Assembly: GCA_026014845.1 (NCBI GenBank)
Contig: JAOZHM010000048.1
Location: forward strand, 1 to 11,125
Length of the DNA: 11,125 nucleotides
Source of the DNA: Candidatus Bathyarchaeota archaeon
Lineage (GTDB): Archaea; Thermoproteota; Bathyarchaeia; Bathyarchaeales; Bathycorpusculaceae
Direction: 5' to 3'
Shown: one piece after another, positions 1-5,686 of the stretch
Layout of the letters: the number at the start of each line of letters is the position of its first letter
Numbering within the stretch: the stretch's first letter is position 1
Notes under the pieces: model-generated
The model's database searches: none
What the model was told of the DNA's origin: nothing
Seen by the model: only the letters and a program-made list of their open reading frames with translations
Program-made: the position numbers and the translations under genes

Positions 1-623
1 ACCGCAGAAGGAACGAAATCGTCTGGTCTGATGTAAAGACCCCTGTATGATTCATCGCAGAGCAAATAGGCACCTGCTTCTTCCGCAATAGCACAAATCT
101 GTTCCAGAACATGGGTGTCAATGAGGCTTCCCGTCGGGTTGTGCGGATTGTTGATTACGATAAGCTTGGTCTTGTCATCAACGAGTTCAGACAACTCATT
201 AATGTCTGGTAACCATTGATTAGGCTCACGTAGACGCAGAAGTTTGACGTTTGCACCTAAGGATTCAGGCGCGCTGTACAATTGTTGATAGGCAGGAAAT
301 ACGGATATCACAGTATCGCCTGGTTCAACAAGACTGTAGAAAACAAGAAAGTTGGCGCCGATCGCTCCACCAGCAACAAGAATGTTCTCTGGTTCTATAT
401 GATCGTAAAGATTTGCAAGTCCCTGTCGGAGATCAGGAGATCCTTCAATGAAACCATAGGTTAGCTGCATTTCTTTAAGCTGTTCAAGGAAATCCTCTTC
501 TCCCATTAAGGTTAGAAACTCACCCAAAACGAACGGATCAACACAGGTCTCAGCGAGATTCAGCTCTACATCATGTTCGTAAGCCTTCATGAACTGTTCA
601 ACCAAAAATGGATCGATTTTCAC
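1..623 (-). CDS. Class I/II-fold PLP-dependent aminotransferase, N-terminal part (C-terminus outside window)
   Basis: Reading the minus strand from a GTG at 623-621 gives 207 open codons to the window edge. The protein is a fold-type I aminotransferase. NNPHNPTG lies at residues 158-165, and CDESY at 189-193 supplies the PLP-pyridine Asp190 and Tyr193. Asn162, Asp190 and Tyr193 have the same spacing as Asn194, Asp222 and Tyr225 of aspartate aminotransferase. The turn AGGAIGAN at 84-91 is the usual phosphate-binding start. The PLP lysine should lie beyond the window. Substrate cannot be told from this half. GTG was chosen because a purine-rich AGGAAGAGGA (631-640) sits just upstream; a TATA-like box at 641-649 is so close that a leaderless transcript is also possible. 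The gene diverges from the non-coding stretch to its right. Confidence 0.9.
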   Translation of the reverse strand, partial: MKIDPFLVEQFMKAYEHDVELNLAETCVDPFVLGEFLTLMGEEDFLEQLKEMQLTYGFIEGSPDLRQGLANLYDHIEPENILVAGGAIGANFLVFYSLVEPGDTVISVFPAYQQLYSAPESLGANVKLLRLREPNQWLPDINELSELVDDKTKLIVINNPHNPTGSLIDTHVLEQICAIAEEAGAYLLCDESYRGLYIRPDDFVPSA

Positions 624-640
624 TTGGCGTTCCTCTTCCT

Positions 641-649
641 TTTTTATAG
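641..649 (-). promoter_or_regulatory. TATA-like box of the aminotransferase gene
   Basis: On the minus strand this reads CTATAAAAA, a good archaeal TATA match. Its centre is about 22 bases before the GTG start, so transcription would begin near the start codon. An 11-base palindrome, ACAACTGTTGT (653-663), sits immediately upstream and could be an operator. Both calls rest on sequence pattern alone. Confidence 0.45.
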
Positions 650-725
650 CATACAACTGTTGTTATTTTACCTTTTTCTTATTGAACATGCAAATAGCTG
701 TAAGGTTACGCGCAAGAGTACACGG

Positions 726-732
726 CTTTATA
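726..732 (+). promoter_or_regulatory. TATA-like box in a non-coding stretch
   Basis: CTTTATA followed by CTTAA resembles an archaeal TATA box and predicts a plus-strand start near 755. No open frame of note begins there, which is why a small RNA is proposed downstream. The box is flanked by ACGGC (722-726) and GCCGT (745-749), a 5-bp inverted repeat that may be chance or an operator. Confidence 0.35.
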
Positions 733-876
733 CTTAACCCTTATGCCGTTTAGAGCTGAGTAAGAGAGAAGCGTGCGCTTAACTACGTTTAGATATTTGT
801 ATGTTTGCGAAAGAGACGTGTTGTTGTTCTTCAAGGAACGTAAGTGAGTGCTCCTTGATAGGCTAAAATCCTCCTT

Positions 877-895
877 AAGAGTTATTTAGGAGTTG
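877..895 (+). repeat. 19-bp direct repeat, left copy
   Basis: AAGAGTTATTTAGGAGTTG occurs here and again at 2245-2263, with no similarity in the bases on either side. The two copies bracket the 270-residue protein gene and the integrase fragment. The layout resembles the duplicated att core left by a site-specific integration. Confidence 0.75.
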
Positions 896-922
896 CAAGT
901 GGCGATGTCTCCCGCAAATCCC

Positions 923-930
923 TTTTTTTT
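923..930 (+). terminator. Oligo-T terminator candidate (T8)
   Basis: Eight consecutive T residues follow a possible TTGC/GCAA stem. Oligo-T tracts are the usual intrinsic termination signal in archaea. It would end the candidate RNA that starts near 755. Confidence 0.35.
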
Positions 931-981
931 GTGTTTGGAAGTGTGTTTGCGAATATGTAAACAATAAATCATTTTAGATTC

Positions 982-1005
982 TGAATTACAAATATTAGTA
1001 ATTCA
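982..1005. promoter_or_regulatory. 24-bp near-perfect palindrome, operator candidate
   Basis: The half-sites TGAATTACAAAT (982-993) and ATTAGTAATTCA (994-1005) are reverse complements except for one position, so 11 of 12 pairs match. Such a sequence suits a dimeric DNA-binding protein. It lies about 100 bases upstream of the gene at 1104 and inside the repeat-bounded segment. AT-richness raises the chance of coincidence. Confidence 0.35.
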
Positions 1006-1103
1006 TTCCTTAACTTCATAACTGATTTAATCTTTGGGGGCATAGGATATTAGAGGAAAAGCTAAATGTTCATTCATGCAGCTGAGGAAAGAAGTTGATT
1101 TAG

Positions 1104-1916
1104 ATGGTTGAATCTACTGTTGAGTCTTCATCTGAAGTTGTTGTAGACTTAACTGCGAAAGTGCCGACTGAAACCGTGCCTGTTAATGAAGAAGTAGTTG
1201 AAAGGAAGACTATTGTTTACGAAACTCTTGTTGACCCTACTGTGGTAAAGGTTGCTGGAGAGAAACTGAGGACTAAGCTATTTGTCAGATTCGGATTTTT
1301 GAGGCCTAAATCTGAAGAGATACAATTTGTGTCCATTGAGAAATATTATGAGCCATACATCGTAATCAGCGGAAAGTATACAATTGATTACTACCGCGCA
1401 TGCATCTACACGGTCGATGTTGACAAGAAAGTGCGAGAAGTTATCCTTTTAAACCAGAAATTTAAGCCTAAAGAAACGGAGTATGTATCTAGGAAGGGCT
1501 GTAACATAATTAGACTCGAGGGAGAAGAGCGCCTGCTGAATGAAGATAAAGCCTCTCTTATCCTAAACAAATCTGGTCAAGAATCTACACTCGAGAAAGT
1601 TCCAGTTGCCCCTTCCGAGAAAAATCCCAAGAAAATTCTTAAAAAACTCGGTGAAAAAGCAAAAAAACTCGAGATCTCTCCAGACACAGATGTAGACATC
1701 ATCAGGTCAAGAATAGTTAAACGGCCAAAGGATATAAAGCGAATTGTTCATGAACTCTTTGAAGTCAACGAGCGTGCCGTAATCTATACTCCAATTTATG
1801 AAGTTTTGTTTAGGAACTTAAAGACAGGCGAGGAGAAGACTATAGAATTTGATGGTGTCACGTCCAAGAGAATCCAGAGAGAAAAAAGGAGAAAGTTGAT
1901 CAACCTCTCCTTCTAG
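1104..1916 (+). CDS. Unrecognised 270-residue charged protein
   Basis: I do not recognise a named family. The protein starts at an ATG and lacks a signal peptide or membrane segment, so it is probably cytoplasmic. Residues 1-50 are acidic, Val/Glu/Thr-rich and likely disordered. Residues about 55-140 look like a compact beta-rich domain containing KYYEPYIVISGKY and ending in a hydrophobic strand (REVILL). A Lys-rich linker (about 160-190) leads to a second part (195-262) with IYTPIYEVLF, KTGEEKT and EFDGVTSKR. Tyr-Tyr-x-Pro-Tyr and Tyr-Thr-Pro-x-Tyr in the two parts could reflect a distant internal duplication. The gene ends 11 bases before the integrase fragment, and both lie between the 19-bp repeats, so it may be cargo of a decayed element or a resident gene trapped there. 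Confidence 0.8.
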   Translation: MVESTVESSSEVVVDLTAKVPTETVPVNEEVVERKTIVYETLVDPTVVKVAGEKLRTKLFVRFGFLRPKSEEIQFVSIEKYYEPYIVISGKYTIDYYRACIYTVDVDKKVREVILLNQKFKPKETEYVSRKGCNIIRLEGEERLLNEDKASLILNKSGQESTLEKVPVAPSEKNPKKILKKLGEKAKKLEISPDTDVDIIRSRIVKRPKDIKRIVHELFEVNERAVIYTPIYEVLFRNLKTGEEKTIEFDGVTSKRIQREKRRKLINLSF

Positions 1917-1927
1917 CGCGTGCTATT

Positions 1928-2206
1928 GTGTCAGTATCAGAGTCGCGCGCGCTACGCCATTGGAAGGCAACAATGGAATACCAGAAAACAAGAGACGTCT
2001 ACCACGTCAAACGGCTGCTGGGACACAAGAACATGAGGAACACAGAGATCTACATAAACCTCGAACAGGCAGTGTTCAACTCTACAAACGACGAATTCCA
2101 TGTCAAAGTAGCTGAGAAACCTGAAGAAATCAAGGCTTTGCTTGAAGTTGGATTCGAATATGTCTACGAGAAAGACGGACTTGTATTCTTTAGAAAACGC
2201 AAGTGA
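1928..2206 (+). pseudogene. C-terminal fragment of an archaeal tyrosine recombinase (integrase remnant)
   Basis: The 92-residue frame from a GTG covers only the last part of an XerA/SSV-like integrase. Arg10 fits the Arg of the H-x-x-R box, LGH at 31-33 supplies the third catalytic region, and Tyr42 in NTEIYINL is the expected nucleophile. The tail, with VAEKPEEIKALLEVGFEY and ending FFRKRK, matches the C-terminal extension I know from archaeal integrases of this group. The family's HTFRHWKAT appears here as RALRHWKAT, so the box His is lost and similarity stops about residue 9. The N-terminal arm and first catalytic Arg are absent upstream. It cannot be active alone. The frame has no internal stop, so decay is recent or the fragment is retained. 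Its codons are richer in C/G endings than those of its neighbours. Confidence 0.8.
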
Positions 2207-2244
2207 CACAAAAACAACTGGTAAATATGCAAAAACACATCGTA

Positions 2245-2263
2245 AAGAGTTATTTAGGAGTTG
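2245..2263 (+). repeat. 19-bp direct repeat, right copy
   Basis: This is an exact second copy of AAGAGTTATTTAGGAGTTG from 877-895. It lies 38 bases after the integrase fragment and ends 27 bases before the chosen pyrB start, so it sits in the pyrB promoter or leader. TTATTTA inside it could act as a TATA-like box for pyrB. Confidence 0.75.
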
Positions 2264-2290
2264 TTTAGAGTTGTTGTTTTGGGTGTAAGT

Positions 2291-3211
2291 TTGAAGTTTG
2301 AAGGCAGAGACATTGTATCCGTTAAGGATTTTTCCCGCAAAGAAATCGACTATATTTTGAAGATTGCCCAAGCCGTGGAGCCCATAGCCGCGAAGGGCTC
2401 AGACATGCTTAAAGGAAAAATCCTTGCAACACTGTTTTTTGAACCAAGTACACGCACTCGTTTAAGCTTTGAGGCTGCCATGCACAAACTGGGTGGTTCA
2501 GCAATAGGTTTCGCAGAGGCTGAGATTGCTTCTGTCAAGAAGGGGGAAAACCTTGCAGACACCGTTCGTGTCGTAGAGAATTACGCTGACGTAATAGCGT
2601 TAAGGCATCCACTTGAAGGCGCAGCTAGGCTGGCCTCAGAATTTTCGAAGGTGCCAATTATCAATGGTGGTAGTGGAGCAGAAGAACATCCAACACAAGC
2701 CATTCTGGACCTATACACGATATTGAAGGAGAAGGGCAAAATTGACGGGTTAAAAATAGCCCTCGTAGGCGACCTTAGATATGGAAGAACAGTTCACTCA
2801 CTTGCATATGCCCTCTCCATGTACAACATCGAATTATGTTTAGTCGCTCCAGAATCCTTGAAAATGCGGCGGGAAGTACTCGAGACAATAAAGGAAACAA
2901 TACCTGTGACTATAAGGACAAGCCTTGAAAAAGTGATTTCACAAGTAGATGTTCTATATATTACAAGAATACAGAAGGAGCGCTTCCCAGAACCAGCAGA
3001 ATATGCAAAAGTCAAAGGTTCCTACAAGATTAACCTAGAAACCTTAAAAAAAGCCAAAAAAAACCTGATAATTCTGCACCCACTCCCGAGGACGGATGAA
3101 ATATCCGCTGAGGTTGACAACACGTCACATGCACGTTACTTCCAGCAGGTCTGGAACGGCACAGTAGTCAGAATGGCGATTCTAGCCCTAATATTGGGCG
3201 CAATAAAATAA
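2291..3211 (+). CDS. pyrB: Aspartate carbamoyltransferase, catalytic subunit
   Basis: This enzyme condenses carbamoyl phosphate and L-aspartate to N-carbamoyl-aspartate, the committed step of pyrimidine synthesis in the cytoplasm. I choose TTG at 2291 (306 residues) because GGTG (2282-2285) lies 5 bases before it and because MKFEGRDIVSVKDFS aligns with the Pyrococcus start. With this numbering, catalytic positions agree with E. coli: STRTR 53-57, Lys83/84 in SVKKGE, Arg105, His133 of HPTQ, Arg166 in GRTVHS, Arg226 and Gln228 in TRIQ, and HPLPR 263-267. The frame is open from TTG 2261, so a 10-residue extension is possible. No pyrI regulatory-subunit gene follows; the next gene is convergent. 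The 19-bp repeat sits directly upstream, so the original promoter may have been altered. Confidence 0.96.
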   Translation: MKFEGRDIVSVKDFSRKEIDYILKIAQAVEPIAAKGSDMLKGKILATLFFEPSTRTRLSFEAAMHKLGGSAIGFAEAEIASVKKGENLADTVRVVENYADVIALRHPLEGAARLASEFSKVPIINGGSGAEEHPTQAILDLYTILKEKGKIDGLKIALVGDLRYGRTVHSLAYALSMYNIELCLVAPESLKMRREVLETIKETIPVTIRTSLEKVISQVDVLYITRIQKERFPEPAEYAKVKGSYKINLETLKKAKKNLIILHPLPRTDEISAEVDNTSHARYFQQVWNGTVVRMAILALILGAIK

Positions 3212-3214
3212 CAC

Positions 3215-3231
3215 TTTCTTTCTCAAAGAAA
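3215..3231. terminator. Hairpin between convergent pyrB and nrdD-like genes
   Basis: TTTCTTT (3215-3221), loop CTC, and AAAGAAA (3225-3231) form a perfect 7-bp stem, with CTTTCT (3214-3219) and AGAAAG (3235-3240) as an alternative. The 40-base gap between the two stops gives T-rich RNA on the plus strand and T-rich tracts on the minus strand, fitting a bidirectional terminator. Confidence 0.45.
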
Positions 3232-3251
3232 AACAGAAAGCCAATAGTCTG

Positions 3252-5456
3252 CTAAAACCTACTTAAGCATGATAAAGTGCTTGTTGATCCACATGAAGGA
3301 CATTTATGCAGCAACCCAAACCAACTTCTTTTGCAGTTTGTGCAGTAGGTTAAATTGCGATTGTAAGTAAAGAATTCTATGCCATATATTTCAGCAAACC
3401 GTTTAGTCAAAGACACAAGCTCCTCTGGTTTATGCTCACCTTCCCCAAGCTCTACTATTGTTAGGTTTCCGCCAGCGTACAGCCCATGCAGTTTCTTTTC
3501 AAATTTTAAAGGCTTCAGCTGAGTTTCCGCATTTTGAAGACTTAGTCCGCTAAAGGTTGAGTAGAAGGGCTTTTCCCTTGTTCCGGAAAATCGAACCTTT
3601 GCAATACCATATCTATCAATGTCTAGTCCTACTAATCTTTCGGAGGCTTCGGAGCTGGGCAAAATGGCTGGTAACAAACGTTTTCTACGTCTCTTTCCAG
3701 CCCTACGAGTGAAATCTAAGATGTATCGGGTTATTTTCTCAGCAAACTTAAGGGGTTCTTCATCCTCAAACATGGTTTTTCCACAAAATGCTTCCGCAGC
3801 CTCCTTTAACCCTGCAAAATTTATTAGACGGGATGAACACTCGAGCCTAAAATATCTGTCTCCATTAACGCTTTGCATCATGAACGGAATTAAGCCCTTG
3901 CTATGTTGCTTTAGCGCTCTGTACTTGATTTCCAAAGCGCGCGCCGCCATTTCGAGTCTTTCTTCTAGAATCTCAAAAAATTTTGTTTCATCTTTTTCGC
4001 ACTCGTATGTGATTTGTGGCAGATTAACTGTCACACATCCTATACTGCCTGTGCGTAAAGTATCTATTTCCCAATCTCTCTTCAAGTCTGCCTTAAGTCT
4101 ACAGCCTGAAGCTGAAAAAACGTCATGTTTTCGGCTTTTTCCCAAGAGGTTAGCGAAGTATGGAATTCCCCTTTCTGATGCAAGATGATGTGCTTGTAAA
4201 AGAATTTCTCTCGCTTTTCCGTCACCAAATGTTTCAGGGCGTATCTTTACAATGATTTTTGGATTAAACAATGGCTTGCGTGCACTTTCTTCGGCAAATA
4301 TTTCAAGCATAAGCGATGCTAGAAACTGGCTTTCTTCTTTGAAATCTCCGTAGTTGCCCACCAGTTTTCCAAAGGGACCAATGGCTTTCTTCTCAGCTAT
4401 AAAGTCCGGTGTTACAAGTTCCAAACCCAAAGAGGTGTCCGTGTACTGGCTTATGCTGCAGATGAAAGAGCGTAGAGTTTCTTTAACTTCAGAGGGTTTT
4501 ATGCCTGTTACGAAAGGAGAAAGAAAAACATTGAAGTATTCAAGTGTTTGTGTTTCACTAATTTCTTTAGCGGAGTGTAAGAGAACGTTAAAGATTATGG
4601 ACAAGGCGGATTCAAAGCTTTTCGGCGGCGGATAAAAAAGCTGAAAAACATTCAGTTTCTCTAAGTCTAACCCATTTTGAAAGAAAAATCTTAAATCGTG
4701 CATTATTTCGCTTGGTTTTAAAATCCAGCCGTCTAAGCCGTTAATATGCAGCGAACCGGACAGGTGCGCGTCTGCGATGTCTCTTGGAAGTACGTTTAAG
4801 AGAGTATATTCTTTCAGAACAACTTTTCCAGCTTCTTCATGTATAGAGGCTGAACCTTGAGAAGTTTTGCTTTTTGCCTCTATAAGGGATGTAACATCAT
4901 GAACTGGGAGACCTAAACGTGTAAGCTTATGGCGGTATTCCTCTAATCCTTTCTCGATTAAAATTGCGTTTACAACTTCTCTTATGAGGGGGGCTGTCAA
5001 ATACTTTGTTTTTGATTTAACTAGTCGCTTCTCAGCTTCTTTAGCGATTTTTTGAGCTAAATCCACGGGCATGCCTGCTTCTTTTATGAGGGAATCTACA
5101 ATTTTGTTTGCATCAAAATCTTCTAATGCAAAACGGGATGTGCGCACGAGAATTCTTTTCCGCTTAACAGATTTCCTTTCAATTTCCTCTGCAACGTTGA
5201 TCACCATCTTTCCCAGCTCGGTTAAGCGGTATTTTCTGGCTTCTACATCTGCTTCAATCAGGTCTGCCTTAAGCAAGAATTTTAGGTGATATGCAAATCT
5301 TCCAGCGTCTCTGCTTGGGTTCATCTTTAAAGCACTCATCAACTCAGTGTATGAGAGGGAACCCTTGTCAAAAAGTAAGTTTAAAATGTTTAACCTTATA
5401 GGCGAGGAAGCAGCCTTCAGCACTTTTACTCCACGAAATCGCCGCAAAGGAGACAA
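3252..5456 (-). CDS. nrdD: Anaerobic (class III) ribonucleotide reductase homologue with N-terminal helix-turn-helix and ATP-cone
   Basis: Class III reductases make deoxyribonucleotides without oxygen using a glycyl radical installed by NrdG. The 734-residue protein has an ArsR-like winged helix (about 10-85), an ATP-cone allosteric domain (about 100-190) and an NrdD-like region. Recognisable parts are HLSGSLHING (231-240), SASGCRLKADL (448-458, with Cys452), RTGSIGCVTVNLP (468-480), NGDRYFRLE (531-539), and a zinc ribbon with Cys705, Cys708, Cys719 and Cys722. The frame ends at SRF, TAG, before any R-x-x-G-Y type glycyl-radical motif; see findings. The TTG start is the first available after an in-frame TGA two codons upstream, and is needed to keep the winged helix whole. 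A TATA-like box lies at 5491-5499. No nrdG is visible. The attached winged helix may let the enzyme regulate its own gene, which is inference. Confidence 0.88.
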   Translation of the reverse strand: MSPLRRFRGVKVLKAASSPIRLNILNLLFDKGSLSYTELMSALKMNPSRDAGRFAYHLKFLLKADLIEADVEARKYRLTELGKMVINVAEEIERKSVKRKRILVRTSRFALEDFDANKIVDSLIKEAGMPVDLAQKIAKEAEKRLVKSKTKYLTAPLIREVVNAILIEKGLEEYRHKLTRLGLPVHDVTSLIEAKSKTSQGSASIHEEAGKVVLKEYTLLNVLPRDIADAHLSGSLHINGLDGWILKPSEIMHDLRFFFQNGLDLEKLNVFQLFYPPPKSFESALSIIFNVLLHSAKEISETQTLEYFNVFLSPFVTGIKPSEVKETLRSFICSISQYTDTSLGLELVTPDFIAEKKAIGPFGKLVGNYGDFKEESQFLASLMLEIFAEESARKPLFNPKIIVKIRPETFGDGKAREILLQAHHLASERGIPYFANLLGKSRKHDVFSASGCRLKADLKRDWEIDTLRTGSIGCVTVNLPQITYECEKDETKFFEILEERLEMAARALEIKYRALKQHSKGLIPFMMQSVNGDRYFRLECSSRLINFAGLKEAAEAFCGKTMFEDEEPLKFAEKITRYILDFTRRAGKRRRKRLLPAILPSSEASERLVGLDIDRYGIAKVRFSGTREKPFYSTFSGLSLQNAETQLKPLKFEKKLHGLYAGGNLTIVELGEGEHKPEELVSLTKRFAEIYGIEFFTYNRNLTYCTNCKRSWFGLLHKCPSCGSTSTLSCLSRF

Positions 5457-5490
5457 ATTTCACAACCCTGGAGAAAGTATTACGATAAGA

Positions 5491-5499
5491 GTTTAAAAG
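5491..5499 (-). promoter_or_regulatory. TATA-like box of the nrdD-like gene
   Basis: On the minus strand this reads CTTTTAAAC, with the preceding CTTAT-poor stretch AT-rich. Its centre is about 39 bases before the TTG start, predicting a leader of roughly 13 bases. It lies back to back with the tRNA promoter 12 bases away. Confidence 0.45.
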
Positions 5500-5511
5500 G
5501 TTAGGGAATAC

Positions 5512-5520
5512 CTTTATTTT
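5512..5520 (+). promoter_or_regulatory. TATA-like box of the tRNA-Pro gene
   Basis: CTTTATTTT is centred about 35 bases before the first tRNA base, predicting a start 5-10 bases upstream of the mature 5' end, as is usual for archaeal tRNA genes. Confidence 0.5.
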
Positions 5521-5550
5521 TAGCTTCAGAAAAATGACAGTTGAGTTTAA

Positions 5551-5625
5551 GGGGCTGTCGGCTAGCTTGGTCTAGGCTTGGAGACTTGGGCTCTCTAGAC
5601 CCCGGTTCAAATCCGGGCAGCCCCA
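5551..5625 (+). tRNA. tRNA-Pro (anticodon TGG)
   Basis: The 75-base sequence folds as a full cloverleaf. The acceptor is GGGGCTG with CAGCCCC plus discriminator A. The D arm is GGCT/GGCT around AGCTTGGTCTA, with wobble closing pairs. The anticodon stem is GGAGA/TCTCT with loop CTTGGGC, the variable loop is AGAC, and the T stem is CCCGG/CCGGG with loop TTCAAAT. The anticodon, loop positions 34-36, is TGG and reads CCN proline codons. No intron is present and no CCA is encoded (TCA follows), so CCA is added after transcription. The first anticodon-stem pair is G-U. No integrase or repeat adjoins this gene. Confidence 0.95.
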
Positions 5626-5686
5626 TCAGGGTTTCTTGACAAAGATGTTAATCTAATGTTAAGAGTTTTCACAGAAAGCAGGCAAT

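Larger units (their letters stand above)
755..930 (+). ncRNA. Candidate small structured RNA ending at an oligo-T tract
   Basis: The segment begins about 25 bases after the TATA-like box at 726-732 and ends in eight T residues (923-930). Potential helices include AAGC/GCTT (769-772 with 777-780), ACGTTT/AGACGT with one G-U pair (785-790 with 814-819), TCAAGGA/TCCTTGA (831-837 with 852-858), and CTCCT/AGGAG (871-875 with 887-891). TTGC/GCAA (893-896 with 914-917) lies just before the T tract. I do not recognise a family: C/D boxes and SRP or RNase P signatures are not evident. It could equally be unstructured intergenic DNA. The left 19-bp repeat lies in its 3' third. Confidence 0.25.
624..1103. 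other. 480-base gene-free stretch between the aminotransferase and the 270-residue protein gene
   Basis: No coding frame here looks genuine. The stretch holds, in order, the aminotransferase promoter, a plus-strand TATA-like box (726-732) inside a short inverted repeat (ACGGC 722-726, GCCGT 745-749), several potential hairpins leading to T8 (923-930), the left copy of the 19-bp direct repeat (877-895), and an AT-rich part with a 24-bp palindrome (982-1005) ahead of the gene at 1104. The sub-features are listed separately. Confidence 0.6.

Noticed and set aside
251..464. Two short plus-strand open frames
   Set aside because: They lie opposite the aminotransferase, whose minus-strand translation carries clear catalytic motifs.
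1952..2371. 139-codon minus-strand frame
   Set aside because: It is antisense to the integrase fragment and the start of pyrB, with no recognisable protein features.
3619..4188. 189-codon plus-strand frame, and others at 4354-4635 and 5071-5289
   Set aside because: All are antisense to the well-supported NrdD homologue and have low-complexity composition.
5551..5625. tRNA-Pro as the attachment site for the integrase
   Set aside because: No repeat of the tRNA 3' end was seen near the integrase fragment, which lies more than 3 kb away.
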